Positions 11,971 through 24,018 of a stretch of 64,000 bases of DNA are shown here, piece by piece. The position numbers were made by a program, and so were the translations under genes. The notes beneath the pieces were generated by a model. It was given only the letters and a program-made list of their open reading frames with translations. It was not told where the DNA came from and did not search any database. Within the stretch, counting starts at the first letter, position 1. The number at the start of each line of letters is the position of its first letter. This DNA is from Prochilodus magdalenae (Eukaryota; Chordata; Actinopteri; Characiformes; Prochilodontidae), in contig JAMWET010000019.1 of NCBI GenBank assembly GCA_024036415.1, positions 162,001 to 226,000 on the forward strand, read 5' to 3'.

Positions 11971-12905
11971 AGAACAGGGCTATACGGCTTTCTTTTAATC
12001 TGTACAGAGACACACTCATCTTCAAAATAGAAGGAAGTGTGGGATTACAGTGCTGTTGGGAAGAAAGATAAAGGTTACCAGGATCAGTAAATGATGGTAC
12101 ATTTAGACTGATATGGGTAATATATATTGAGCTACACATACAGAAGTAGTGTCTCTCAGTATGCCATCGGGCCACCATGCTAATACAACATGCCAGCTGT
12201 CTCAGCGTGGAGTTGTAGAGGTTCCAAATGGTGTCCTGTGATAATCCATCCATCTTGAATATTCTCACACAGTTCCTGCAGATTTTGCAGTAGGGTTGGA
12301 GCATTGATAGCCCGTTCCCTGCGTGTTGATAGAATCCCCCACATTTTCAGTCAGGGATAGGTCCAGCCATCCAGCTGGGTCATGGCGTAGTATCTGTGTC
12401 CTGTTAGAATAGCACATCAGAGCATGCTTTCAGAAAAGGTAGGGCCACTGCTTGCAGGACCTCGTTAATATAACACGGGGCTCTTAAAGTGTCCTATAAT
12501 GAAGACCAAGCATGATCTGGTGTCGTACATATTGCACCCCACTCCATGACATCAGGCCTTCTGGCCATGTGACACGTGACAACATACCGTTCACCTTGGC
12601 GCTGACCACAGTGCCTCCACACACAGATTCATTGGACGTCTCCATCAAGACAACAGCAGGACTCATCAGTGATGCCATTATGAGTCACTCCATGACAGTC
12701 TGGCACAACACCATGCAGTCTTTGTCGATGTTGATGCGGTGTTTAGGGAACGCACCTTAACGCTCTGCGTGAATGTAGTTGTGCAATGGTGCTGGCATGA
12801 CTCACGGACGGGCATCACTGCTCGCTAAATGTCCCTAATCGCGGCTGTTGGGTCACTCAGCGCATGCTGGGCAATACGTTGGGTTGTCTCTCTGTGGTTT
12901 ATGTA

Positions 12906-12921
12906 GGTCTACGAGATTGTC
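12906..12921. repeat. Target-site duplication, left copy
   Basis: GGTCTACGAGATTGTC, identical to 13730-13745. The pair flanks the L1-type insertion. Confidence 0.85.
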
Positions 12922-13729
12922 TTTTCCCTTGGTATTGTAGAGTTGAGACCTCTCTTGCTCGCCGCAGAATCAACTCACGGGTCTGGTAGAGATGCACTCT
13001 GATTATAAACGGCCGCGGGGGCTCATTGCTCTTTGGCTTAGCCCGGAGAGATCTGTGTGCCGGGTCTAATATGGGTTTCTGCTCCAACCGAAGCAGCTCC
13101 TGCAGTAGCCCACTAACAAATTCAGTCGGACGAGGACCCTCGATCCCCTCCAGTACACCAAACAGACGGATATTGTTCCGTCTCTGCCGCCCCTCCAGGT
13201 CCTCACATTTTGTAGTAAGGGTCTTGACTTCTGCTCGGAGCGTAAGCAGAGACGACTCCATCTTGGCTATGGCGTCGCTGTGAGAGGAGGCCGTCTGCGA
13301 AAGTTCTGTCAGAACTTTGTTGTGGTCATCAATCCTCTTTGTCAGTGAGTCAATGGAAGAGCGGAGCTCAGCGGCTAAACTGTCTATTTTCCCACATATT
13401 TCCTGGCCCAAAGCGCTTATCGCCTTTTGGAACGACTCATAGCTCAAACTGGCCCCTGGAGCGGCTTCCTCCGGTTGTGGTGGAATGGAGGAGTCGAGCA
13501 CTGCGGTCCTACCGCGGCCTGTACGGGGTGGCTCCGATTTTAGTCTAGTAGATGCCATGTTAGACGACGTCACATACACAATGTGATGATAAAGTGTTCG
13601 GAGGATAACCAAAACCACAGCTCGGCGAATAAATGAGAAAAATTTTGCAAAAAAAACCAAATTACTCCACTGCCCAACGGAGATGATCACTCATGCATCA
13701 TGCCCGAATGCGCCCCTAGTGGCCACCTC
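12922..13729 (-). mobile_element. 3'-truncated L1-type retrotransposon: 5' leader plus partial ORF1
   Basis: On the minus strand there are about 170 nt of leader, then ORF1 from ATG at 13558 (MASTRLKSEPPRTGRGR). The protein has a basic N-terminus and a heptad-rich coiled coil (about residues 40-120). It then shows the RRNNIRLFGVLEGIEG start of an RRM-like domain and the FIIRVHLYQTRELILRRARE segment of an L1 ORF1 C-terminal domain. It stops abruptly after LQYQGK, at 12922, about 212 codons in; ORF2 and the 3' UTR are absent. ORF1p normally binds L1 RNA as a trimer. Perfect 16-bp duplications (12906-12921, 13730-13745) mark both edges. The longer open frame starting at 13690 uses an ATG in the leader, and I regard it as non-genuine. 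Confidence 0.85.
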
Positions 13730-13745
13730 GGTCTACGAGATTGTC
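13730..13745. repeat. Target-site duplication, right copy
   Basis: Same 16 bases as 12906-12921. Removing the insertion plus one copy restores a continuous Tc1-like remnant. Confidence 0.85.
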
Positions 13746-13930
13746 ATGTCGCTGGTGTGTGCCTTCTTCTGTCCATGACCACCAACAATATGGCACGAAA
13801 TACTACCAACAATGCTACCAGTACAACAGCACGAGTCAGAATGTAAAGCATGCTCCACAGGATGTCCTTATATGGTCAATCAGGTACGCTGACTGTCCTT
13901 GCTTATGTCACATACACGGCCAAGCGTGAA

Positions 13931-15011
13931 GCCTGAACGATTCACATGTCTATATTTTTGATGAGTGTGTTTCCTCCGCGGTTAAAGCTCAGCCTCCCCT
14001 CTGGTCTTCAGAATCCATGTTTCCATTATTATAAAACCCATTTGCTTTTGAAGATATTGTTTCTTTTATAGAACCTTTCTGAAAAAGGTTTCTGCTGTCA
14101 TTATGATGTCAAGTGTGTAGAAGAAGCCTTAGAGGAACAATAGAAGAACCTATTTAGGTGTAACATAGAGTCAGCTTCAGGCACTGTATGTCAGAATCTC
14201 TTTAGCTAGGAATGCTCTGTCTGACTGAACATGGAAATATCATTCACTCAACAAGCTCTGGGTTTCTCAAGGATGAGCAAAATATTGTGTTCCATCAGTT
14301 CCTGCTGGGTGGCTACAGTAATGATACCAGGCAGCAAGTTATCAGTCATTCTGGGCTACAGTGTTTTCTCCAGTAGCTGAGGGTGGATATACTATTAGAC
14401 TCTCTAATAAGACATCCACGAGCACCGTTAAGCATTCTGCTCTCCCTCCACGCAACACTACTTGAGCGGTAATGAGAAGCCCCCCTGCAGTGCTCTTCCA
14501 AAGAGAGGAGATCGATCATCACGCTGTGGGAGGCTGATGGACAGACAGAGACGGCTCAGTCTCCTCTCTGGAGGGAGCATGTGGCCGTGACTCTCTGCCA
14601 GATGGGGCCTCTCCCGCAGCACTTCGCTCAAGACTAACACTGGTGTCACACAGCTGGCCAGACGGGAGCTTTTGCATTCCTGCCAGCCACCTGCAGAAGC
14701 CCAGCTAATGCCAGGCGGTCACCCTTTATACAGGTCCCATTTGAAAAGCTCAAAGGAGACACATTATGTGTTCCAAAGTGTCCCACATTTCTTTCACGAT
14801 CAGAGGCTTGAAGGGAGGGCTGTCCTACATTTCTCTTGTATTGTTCTTGAAGTTTTTTGTAAGTTTCATTTTTACAGGCTATTTTCCAGCTTTCTTCCTC
14901 TCTCAGAATTAAAGGGGGCTTTGTATGCTTTTTCGATTTATCCCTTTCCCTGTAAAAGTCTGTAAAGTAAGAAAGCCACCACATAAACCACTTTGCTTAG
15001 CTGTCTGAAGT
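13931..15011. other. No gene seen
   Basis: Two medium open frames on the minus strand (14458-14649 and 14646-14984) lack recognisable domains, sequence periodicity or splice-site support. I leave them unannotated. Confidence 0.5.
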
Positions 15012-15225
15012 ACATTTGCATTTACGGCATTTACCTGACGCTCTTATCCAGAGCGACTTACAAGGGTAATCATATTACAGGTAGGCCAATGTAGTGTTAG
15101 GAGTCTTGCCCAAGGACTCTTATTAATGTAGCACAGCGTAGTCACCCAGACCAGGATTCAAATCCCACATTTGGTGGTGGCTCCCTGATGGGTAGTGGTG
15201 TTATCCGCTGAGCTACATTAACCAT
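15012..15225 (-). mobile_element. tRNA-derived SINE
   Basis: Reverse-oriented copy of the family at 11305. On the plus strand it begins with the complement of the tail (gacgctcttatccagagcga) and ends with the complement of the A box (cgctgagctaca). The B box complement (ggattcaaatcc) is slightly decayed. Confidence 0.88.
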
Positions 15226-15575
15226 TAAATACTGAGCTGGACTTCCAGCCTTTTTTTTGTTACATGGTGACATCATCATGATTGCAAGACCGGCATGCCT
15301 TTACACAACACACTTGCCTCTTTTCCACCAATAAAAGTACCAGTGCTTGTGCCTGTGCTGGTGTTGGTTCTCAGGCTCTACTGAACCCGTCAAGAATGGG
15401 CCCCCTTTTCCACCAGCCAAGCAATTGTGTATCTGGAGGTGGCCGGTCTATAGTACGTAAGTAGGCGTCGACACACAGTGCATAAAAACAAGATGGCGGA
15501 ACCTTTTCTTCAAGTGCAAACTTTGATTCTTGCTTTAAAGGGGAACAGCTTACCATCCCAAACCAACGCTTTCAG
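15226..15575. other. No gene seen
   Basis: Short non-coding stretch between a SINE and a TCTA microsatellite. Confidence 0.5.
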
Positions 15576-15576
15576 C

Positions 15577-15625
<49 letters not shown>

Positions 15626-15626
15626 A
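15576..15626. repeat. (ATCT)n microsatellite
   Basis: About 12 perfect tandem tetranucleotide units. Confidence 0.97.
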
Positions 15627-15790
15627 AAACTAAAAACGTGCTGCTCTGGCAGTTGACCAATCAGACATGCATGAGCTGGCTTATCAGAGCACACTGGGCT
15701 CATTAGGAGGCGGGCCTTAAAGACACAGGAGCTCTAATAGTGCCTTTTAGACACAGGGTGAACACTGATGTGAAGTATGAGAAAAACATG

Positions 15791-15798
<8 letters not shown>

Positions 15799-15829
<31 letters not shown>
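15799..15829. repeat. (TA)n microsatellite
   Basis: About 15 TA units; there is no transposon end next to this one. Confidence 0.95.
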
Positions 15830-15831
<2 letters not shown>

Positions 15832-17449
15832 CTGCATATTTCCATATACGGACCATATAGTCCCTGGAACAGTGTTTAAAAAACCATGTGACTACTGTAA
15901 GTAGTTTATCCCAGTAAAAACCCCTTGAACATCCATTACTGCTGCTAAAGGCCTACGGTGATGACCTATTAGTAAGAACATCACAGTGTTTTATAGGGCA
16001 GAGGAAGAAATGTCTGATTAGTTTGTGAAACAGAAAAAGAAAAAGTGTGTGAATAATATGGCAGGATCTTCAAATAGGTCAGCGGGATGCAGATAGAAGC
16101 TTCCAGATAGCATAGGATGGCATGAAGCTCCATGGTAGATAAACTAATGCATCACCGTTTTCACTATAGTGGATGTAGAGCGTATGTAATCCAACACCCA
16201 CACTGTTACATATGCACATCCATAACATATCAGCGACACAGCATGTGCTTCTCTTTCCTGACAACCGTGACATAAATTAGTGTTTCTGCATCTGAGACTC
16301 GTGTCTATTAGAGAACAGATATGTAATAGTATCCCAACTCTGTGTAAACTAAATATGAAGAACTATAATCAGTATTTAATAATAGCATCAGCAGCCGAGG
16401 GCCAACCACATCACTGGTAAACAGTATTAATCAAAGCACCGAATGAAACAAACACTTCATTCACCAAAACACATTTGCAGCTAATGAAGTGAGAGGAAAA
16501 CAATACAAGGTCAAAATCACGCGCCACCAGACCGACGAGAAAGGTGCTGCGGTATGATTCAGCATCGGGGATTGTATATTTATATTCTGGGTATTTAAAG
16601 GCCATACTGAAGAGGTTTAATGAAACCGCAGTGGCAGTGACGGAAAGCCAATGAAAGCTCTAAATTAAGTCACCTATTATTTCGCCACTGGCTTTGATGC
16701 AGATGGGCCGTCTGTTGCCATGCAACCAGACTAATTAGGCAAAGTCTTTCCTGTTTGGGGGGGTGGGTGTAAAAAAAACTTAGGACCACTGTCTGTAGTT
16801 CTTGCTTCTGTAAGAAAAGGCTAATACCTTCTGAGCCTCACTTTGATCTGGTGACTGTAGAGCAGTAGCTGGACAACTAGCGGTCATTAATCGCCGGACA
16901 TGAGCCTGAGGCCACAGTGCTCAATGCCAAGGGTCAGGAGCAGCTCTGACGCAAAAGAACTGTGTTCTCTGGAGTGACGGAGCGCCATCCAATACCTTTG
17001 TAATGATCCCACATGCTCTTATGTCTGAATGCAATCAAGTCCTCACACCACGGTTCCAACATCTAGTGTAAAGCCTTCACAACGGAGTAGAGGCCGTTTC
17101 TGCAGGGAGGGACTATACTCTCTATCTTTGGGCACATAACAAGCTTTTAGGGTCTGTCCAGTTGTAACACCACCTCCAAACCCCTCACAACTGTCAAAGC
17201 AAAGGAGTGCTGGGTAGACGTGCCCCAGTATAGCTTGGGGTCCAACCCGATGGGCCAAATCACATGGACCAGTTGGCGTGTGGAAGACTTAGAAATCAAT
17301 GCAAGCACAGTTTCAGGATTTAACTAAACCCCGCTAATCAGGATGTGCGCCAGGCCATTCCAATCAGCTTTCAAAGGGCTCAGAATTCAGTTTGAGGAAA
17401 TTGAAGGATCAGTGTATATTATTAGCACATGGATCATTTGGTTTATGTG
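15830..17449. other. No gene seen; one repeat fragment
   Basis: No coding sequence recognised. The block gttccaacatctagtgtaaa at about 17051 recurs near 33500 (ttccaacatctaatgtaaag), where a tgtccacaaacttttggaca end follows, so both are likely fragments of one interspersed repeat. Confidence 0.45.
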
Positions 17450-17720
17450 GTCCTCATAGGGCGACATAGGGTAGTGCTGTCGTCTCACAGCAAGGAGGGC
17501 CTGAGTTGGGGGCCTGGCTGGGCACCCAGGACCCTTTCTGTGTAGAGACATGCAGTCAGGTGAACTGGAGATGTAAATTGTTCCCCTGCGTGTGAGTGAA
17601 TGTGTTTGTCTGTGTGTTTGCTCTGTCATGGACTGGCGGCCCATCCAGGGTGTTTCCTGACTTCTCTAGGATAGGCTCCACCCCCCCATGACCCTAAAGG
17701 ATAAGCGGTTTAGATGATGA
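17450..17720 (+). mobile_element. SINE-like interspersed repeat (gcctcacagcaagg type)
   Basis: Shows the order typical of a common fish repeat: a gtctcacagcaaggagggcc head, then ctttctgtgtagagacatgc, ggagatgtaaattg, a long gtgtgagtgaatg stretch, tggactggcggcccatccag, and a final aggataagcggtttagatga. A related copy is at 39840-40197. This is an old copy with a decayed B-box-like region. Confidence 0.6.
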
Positions 17721-17756
17721 ATGGTCCTCACACTTTGAAGGCTTTGCTGTAGTCAG

Positions 17757-18060
17757 TAAAACACAGCCACCAATCAGGGGTCAGTCTCCAGATCACTAGT
17801 GACTCTCACCTGTTCGGAATCCACTTGTGGGTATATGCTAGTTCTTTGTGAGATATTGCCAGCTCATCCTGTTGTGTACTGACCAGTCATCCTATTATCC
17901 TTTTGCTGTTTGACCTGCTTCTGGTTTTTGGTTTGCCCTTTTTTCTGTTGGTTTGTACCTTAAGTGTTTGGATGGTTTTCTGATTAGCCTGTCTTTTGGT
18001 TTTTCGTCTTCAGCCTCACCCATGTACCTAACATCAGTTCTCTTGGTTTTGAACTGGCCC
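17757..18060 (+). repeat. Interspersed repeat, copy A (pair with 21140-21345)
   Basis: Shares acagccaccaatcaggg, gtcagtctccagatcact, attgccagctcatcctgttg and ccttttgctgtttgacctg with the sequence at 21140-21345. The 3' part is T-rich. Possibly related to the solo-LTR-like family, but too diverged to be sure. Confidence 0.55.
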
Positions 18061-19277
18061 AGTTTTCCTCTGGATTCTCCTCTTGTAAGTAAACATCAAA
18101 CCATCTTGAGTGTCGGGATGGTGTCCGGTTCGTTTTTGCCTGAGACCGTTATGTCTGTGCACGGCGGAAATGCTGGACAAATGGAGTGGTCTGCCCTCTA
18201 GAGGAAGCCTCCAGTAACATGCGTTACTCACAGTAGGTAAACAGGTATGTTCTTGATGCAGCCAGTTGTCTATGCTACAGCATGGCCAAACAGCAGGTAT
18301 GTCTCTACACTAAAGCTCTAGTCTGCGTTGAGTGAGCTGAAGTGTGTAATATCGGGGAAACTCTGCAACACTTCGCCCCACTCTCTCTGTTCTGCCTTTC
18401 TTTGGTATTTGTATAATAAACCGACCTCTGCCACTGAGCTGTTTTGCAGATTGGCTGAATGTAAACAGATACATGTGGAGTTTTACTGCAAATCCGTTCA
18501 GTGAGGAGTGCTGACAGGCTGTTTCTATACTACAGCCCACCTGCAGAGATATGGATCTTCCTTTGAGGCTGCAAGCAGAAGCATGGGTGGTGACCCAGAG
18601 GCCTTTAGAGGAAAGCAAATATTTCAGCAGAGCCCTTTGATCATGCTTTTCTGGGATCAAGCAACATGGCACCACTTCTCTTCCTTACTCGGACCCGTAG
18701 CCTCAGACAATATTTCCTTACGCTGGCTGGGAAATGGAAGTGGGCTCCGCAACTGACCATGTAAAGCTAAGGCTGCTCAGGGAATCATTTCCACAGTATT
18801 GACTTTCATATTGCTGATATTGCAGGGGTGGTCCAATATGCAAATGAGCCTGTAAGCCATCATGTGTTCCAAGGTGCTTTTACCAGTCACAGATGTTCCT
18901 TGGGTCTTGAAGCATTCACATGAACCAACACCTGGACAGAACTGGTTTAACCATGTACAGGATTTTGTTCATTTCGCATAGCAGAAAAGATTTATCATAC
19001 TGCACTGACTGATTAAACAACAACGTCAAACGACTTTATATACAGCTCTGAGGTCAGGTCATCCATTTAGGAAGAAATATCCTATTCCTAATATTCCTAA
19101 TACGGGCATGACGCTGACTATATGATAACTACAGAGGTCTATGCAGATCTATAGAATTTATTTTTCATAATCTTTGATGAATAACAAACACTGTAAGCTG
19201 ATTTAGCATAAACAAAAATGTAGCTTTTTAAGCTTTAGGCCTTTTAAACTCCACTGATATTTCAGGCATTATGCATA
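18061..19277. other. No gene seen
   Basis: Open frames on both strands around 18310-18756 overlap one another and contain no recognisable domain. They are treated as chance frames. Confidence 0.5.
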
Positions 19278-20781
19278 CAGTGCCCTCCAGAATTATTGGC
19301 ACCCCTGGTTAAGATGTGTTCTTTAGCTTCTCATAAATTGAGTTTTTTTCAAAATAATATAGGACCACGATGGAAAAAAAGAGTAAAATCCAACCTTTAA
19401 CTCAAGTGAATTTTAGGGGGGGATAGATTAGATAATTATAGATAAATCACCTGGATAGATTATTGGCACCCCTAACAATCTTAGGAAATAAATTCAATAA
19501 AAGTATTTTCTGTCACTTCTATAGTAGTTTACAAAGATAGATATGTGTAGGAAGGATAGTAATTCACAACTTCCTGTTTCCCTGGGGTATAAATATGACG
19601 TGACACAGAGGCCCATTTCTCTTCAACATGGGAAAGACAAAGGACATAGATAAGGCAGATGTGTGTTGACCTTCACAAGTCAGGATGGCTACAGAGAAAA
19701 TAGCCACTCGCCTACACCTGTCCATATCTACTGTCAGAGGAATTAGAGAAGTTTAAAACAACTGGAATAGTGGTAAACAAGATGGACGAGGACGCAAGTT
19801 TATTTTGCCACCACGCACAGTGAGGAGGATGATAAGAGAAATAGAAAGTTAGAAAGATACTGTTACAGAATTGGCAACAAATGGTAGCTTCTTGGGGTAG
19901 ATCTCCAAAAAAGATAGATACATGCCAACAAGCTGTTTAGATACGGAAAAAACCTTTTTCTCTCACAATCATACGCAAACGTTTGGAGTTTGATAAGCGG
20001 TACTGGGGACTTCAACTGGGATGTGCTTTGTCAGATGAAACAAAGATAGGATGGCAACAAATGCTCTAAGTGGGTCTGGCGTAACACAAGAGCTGAGTAT
20101 GCAGAAAAGATGTGAAATACAGGAGGATCAGTGATGCTGTGGGCCTGTTTCTCTTCCAAAGGCCCTGGGAACCTTGTTAGGGTGCATGGATCATGAATGC
20201 TCTGAAATAGGACATTTTAAAACAAATCAAATCTGGTGGCTTCTGCCCGAAAGCTGAATATGGGTCGACTGGGTCTTTCAGCAAGATAATGACCCTAAAC
20301 ATATGGCCAAATCTACACAGAAATGGTTCACCACACACAGAATCAAGCTCCTCCCATTGCCACCTCAGTCCCCAGACCTCAACCCCATTGAAAACCTGTG
20401 GGGTGAGCTGAAGAGGAGAGTGCAGAGGAGAGGACCCAGTTTGCTGGATGATTTAGAGAGAATGTGCAAAGAGGAATGGTCAAAGGTCCCTCTTTCTGTA
20501 TTCTCCCATCTTGTGAAACATTATAGGAGAAGATGCTGATAGCAAAATAGTTGTAGTATTAACATCAGGGGTGCTAATAATTGTGGCACACAGATTTGAT
20601 GTTAAACCAATTATTTCTTAATGTGGGATTTTTTTCCTACTGAATAAATTCACTTGAGTTAAAGGTTGGATTTTACTCTTTTTTTCCATCGTGGTCCTAT
20701 ATTATTTTGAAAAAAACTCAATTTATGAGAAGCTAAAGAACACATCTTAACCAGGGGTGCCAATAATTATGGAGGGCACTG
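19278..20781 (+). mobile_element. Tc1-type transposon with both termini, dead transposase
   Basis: A 1504-bp element bounded by TA on both sides. The terminal inverted repeats are about 136 bp (19278-19413 and 20646-20781), begin CAGTGCCCTCC, and carry the inner block AGTAAAATCCAACCTTTAAC. The plus strand carries a degraded transposase: the last 78 codons (20303-20539) are open and hold FTTHRIKLLPLPPQSPDLNP and ENLWGELKRRV, the region around the last acidic residue of the DDE triad. Upstream parts contain frameshifts and stops, for example near 19745-19760. Tc1 elements are cut-and-paste transposons inserting at TA. This copy cannot make its own enzyme but its ends look intact enough to be acted on. 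Confidence 0.92.
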
Positions 20782-21061
20782 TAATTCTGTTGTTGAGAAA
20801 AACAGTGATTGAGTGTAGTCTGATTCAGATATCAGACTTCCTTAAAAATCAGGTGAGGCTATGTCTATAGACTAGTAATGTCTTGGCTCGGTGATGACAC
20901 TTTGAGTTTGATGTTTGCTTATCACTTGGTGATGAAATAAGGACAACTCAGAGAGGACATCGTGTGAGGAGCGTGGGGATTCCCGTGTCAGGATTTCTAG
21001 ATTTCCTAAAAGTTAGCCCACGCAAAAGAGGCCGCATTGGAAATGGCCTGTCATGCTCTAC
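20782..21061. other. No gene seen
   Basis: Short spacer following the Tc1 element. Confidence 0.5.
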
Positions 21062-21345
21062 TTGTCACGCCTCCCATTTCTCCCCCTCCACATGCTTTCC
21101 ATTTCCCATGATTCAACAGGGGTATGACATCAAAGACACATGTTCCACAGCCACCAATCAGGGATCAGTCTCCAGATCACTCTCTCCAGAATACTAATGA
21201 CTCTCTTTATACACCTGTTTGTTTCAGTCAGTCTTTGCGAGGCCTTGCCAGCTCGTCCTGTTGTGTACCGAGTGTTTATCCTGTTAGCCTTTTGCTGTTT
21301 GATCTGATTCTGTTTTTTGGCTTTGCTCTTGTGTTAGATTAGATG
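21062..21345 (+). repeat. Interspersed repeat, copy B (pair with 17757-18060)
   Basis: Begins with a tgtcacgcctcccatttctc block reminiscent of the start of the solo-LTR-like element at 38476. It continues with the same acagccaccaatcaggga and ttgccagctcgtcctgttg blocks as copy A. Confidence 0.5.
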
Positions 21346-22084
21346 GTGCAATGCAACATCCCAGGTCTACAAGCATTAGAATGGCACCATGTGTTGGGTT
21401 CACACATTTAACAAGTCAGCCAAAAAAGTGCATCCATAAGAAACCATATTGAATGGTGAGATGCCAATTACCACATTCCATCGTTAACCATCTCAGCACA
21501 GCTAGGGCAAAGCATACTGGGTAGAAATACAGGTTATCGCTCTTTATCAGACAGAGCTGATACTTAGCTCCATTCCCTCACACGCCATCTCCATATCGGC
21601 CCAGCATCTTTGGGATTCTTCACTTTCTCTCCATCACACAGCATGCTTGATTCACAGAGAAGGAATTCAGACAGCGGCAGCTGCCATCTCATCTGTCTGC
21701 CACAGAAAAGTCATCTTCTGTCTGCGACTGGAGTCGTGACAATGATCAAGAATGAGATGTCATCAGACGTTCCATACTTCTGCACGACACCTGCAGCTGC
21801 CTTCTTAAGCTATCAGGTAAAATGACCTTACAAAAGTGCGGACCTGAAACGGAGGTTTGCGGGTTATCTGTCCACATAAGCTCAGTGGTTCGACTCGTGG
21901 CTGAGTTTCTAAAGGGCTGTGAACCAGATATCTAAAAATAGTTGGAGCCGAGGTGAAGGTGGGCTTAGGATCACTACAAGATAACAGTATTCTCTCCATC
22001 ATGATGTAGAGATGACAGTGATTGACACACAGACTAATGGAATACATTCCAGTGCTCCAGAGGCAAGATCACTACAGCATCAGG
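21346..22084. other. No gene seen
   Basis: Non-coding; short frames on both strands lack recognisable features. Confidence 0.5.
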
Positions 22085-22775
22085 GTGAATTAAATACACT
22101 CACCTTCAAAAGAATAGCTGCATCCAGAAGGAAGGATGGGAGTGCAGAGCTGTTGGGAAGGAAGATAAAGGTCACCAGGAACAGTAAATGATGATGACTG
22201 TAGACTGATATGGGGAATATTTATTGAGAAGTCTGTCTCTCAGTGTGGTGTTGGGCCACCATGCTTGCTAACACAACATGCCAGACGTCTCAGTATGGAG
22301 CTGTAGAGGTTCCTAATGGTGTCCTGTGATAATCCATTTCATGCAGCTTGAATGTTCTCACACAGCTCCTGCAGATTATGTGGTAGAAGTGGAGGTGGAG
22401 TTACACCAGCCCCTCTGGACATGTGACAACAAACCATTCATCTTGATGCTGACCACGGTGCCTCCATACACAGATTCGTTGGTCGTCTCCACCAAGACAA
22501 AAGCCGGACTCGTCACTGAAGGTGACCCGCTGCCATTCTGAGTCACTCCGGGACAGACTGGTACTACATCATTACAGTCTCTGGCAACACTGATGTGGTG
22601 TTGAGTGCAGTCGTCGAAACGGTCTGTGTGCACGTAGTTCTGCATTGTGCAGCGCTAACAGGATGTGATCATGAAGGACATCACCGCTTGCTGAATGTCC
22701 ACAATCGTGGCTCTTGGCCCAGTCAGTTACAGTGGTAAGGCCCGGCCTTGCTTATGTCACATGATACTTCAAAAT
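22085..22775 (-). mobile_element. Tc1/mariner-like transposase remnant
   Basis: On the minus strand it encodes VLVETTNESVYGGTVVSIKM, then, after a break, a C-terminal segment SQDTIRNLYSS-MLRRLACCVSKHGG-T like the end of Tc1-type transposases. It shares blocks over most of its length with 11990-13925 and over its 3' part with 4661-4990. Several stops and a frame change make it a pseudogene. No clear terminal repeats remain at either edge. Confidence 0.55.
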
Positions 22776-22864
22776 TGATTCTGATATGTTCTTACAAACC
22801 TACCCACCAAGTTTCATTCCTGTCAGTTGATTCCCTCTGGGTGGAACTACACCAGTGGAGCTGT

Positions 22865-23084
22865 GGTTGGTGTAGCTCAGCGGATAACACCACTAACCAC
22901 CAGGGAGCCACCACCACATTTGGGAGACTGGGGTTCGAATCCCGGTCTGGGTGACTATGCTGTGCTACACCAGTAAGAGTCCTTGGGCAAGACTCCTAAC
23001 ACTACACTGGCCTACCTGTAATATGAGTAACCTTGTAAGTTGCTCTGGATAAGAGCGTCAGCTAAATGCCATAAATTTAAATGT
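22865..23084 (+). mobile_element. tRNA-derived SINE
   Basis: Well-preserved copy with A box TAGCTCAGCGG and a perfect B box GGTTCGAATCC, followed by cggtctgggtgactatgctg and the gataagagcgtcagctaaat tail. Confidence 0.92.
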
Positions 23085-23503
23085 ATTCCTTTGATGATGA
23101 GTGTAGACATGGATAGTAGGAAATGAGACTAACCAGTTCTAACATGCTGACCACTCTGTAATCACATGCAGTTTGTCCATCTTAAGCATTACTGAGCTGC
23201 CACCTGTTTACCTGCCACTGATCTGCAATAAAAGGGATGAAAGGGATCGGACTGGCCAATCAGTACAAGGTCAATTTGAAGGGTCATATAACCTGAACAC
23301 ACGACCTTTGTCAGTGTTATGCTGCACAAACAACAGTCATGTCACAAACCAAGTCTGTATCTGAGGTAGTAGCTAGCACTGACTCCTCTCTAGTGCTCAG
23401 TCACTTAGTAAGCTCTACAGTCATGTAGCATCTTCCTAACATTAATGCAAATAGCACTAGTGCACCAATACGGCATCATAAGTTCTCTTTATCCCCAAGA
23501 TCT
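23085..23503. other. No gene seen
   Basis: Spacer between a SINE and a LINE fragment; nothing recognised. Confidence 0.5.
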
Positions 23504-23967
23504 GTGTACAACTTACCTCACCTCCTTCTACAGATGAGGCGAGCTGGACCCGGGAGCTGGGTCCTCACCTCCTTCTACAGATGTGTGGTGGAGAGCGTCC
23601 TATGCTCCAGCATCAACGTGTGGCACGGAAGCTGCTCTGCTGCAGACAGGAAAGCTCTGCAGAGGGTGGTGAAGGCTGCACAGAGGTCTGTCGGAGTCAG
23701 CCTTCCCACCACCACGGACATCTACACCTCCAGATGCAGGTAGAGGGCCACTCACCCACTCACTTTTTGTCCCGCTCCCCTCAGGCAGGAGGCTGCAGAG
23801 CATCAAGTGTAAAAGAACAGACTGAGGAACAGCTTCATTCCAGAAGCTGTAAGACTTCTAAACACCACTTAGTCATAACCACTGCACCGACACTTTGAGG
23901 ACACTAGTCACTTTAAATACACTGCTACCTTTTTAATTTCCTGCTGCTCTTTCTCTCTGTATATACA

Positions 23968-24018
<51 letters not shown>

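Larger units (their letters stand above)
11990..13925 (-). mobile_element. Tc1/mariner-like element remnant, interrupted by an L1 insertion
   Basis: The sequence 11990-12905, resuming at 13746-13925, matches the copy at 22085-22775 (same ctgttgggaagaaagataaagg end block, same gtcctgtgataatcc and ccttgcttatgtcacat blocks). On the minus strand it encodes VETSNESVCGGTVV and the C-terminal pattern SQDTIWNLYNSTLRQLACCIS, which resembles Tc1-type transposase C-termini. The frame carries many stops. An 808-bp L1-type insertion (12922-13729) splits it, so this copy is older than that insertion. Class assignment is inference from the C-terminal pattern. Confidence 0.55.

Noticed and set aside
13559..13690. 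Start of the L1 ORF1 protein at 13690
   Set aside because: The upstream 44 codons are hydrophobic and unlike ORF1 N-termini. The start at 13558 (MASTRLK) gives the usual basic N-terminus.
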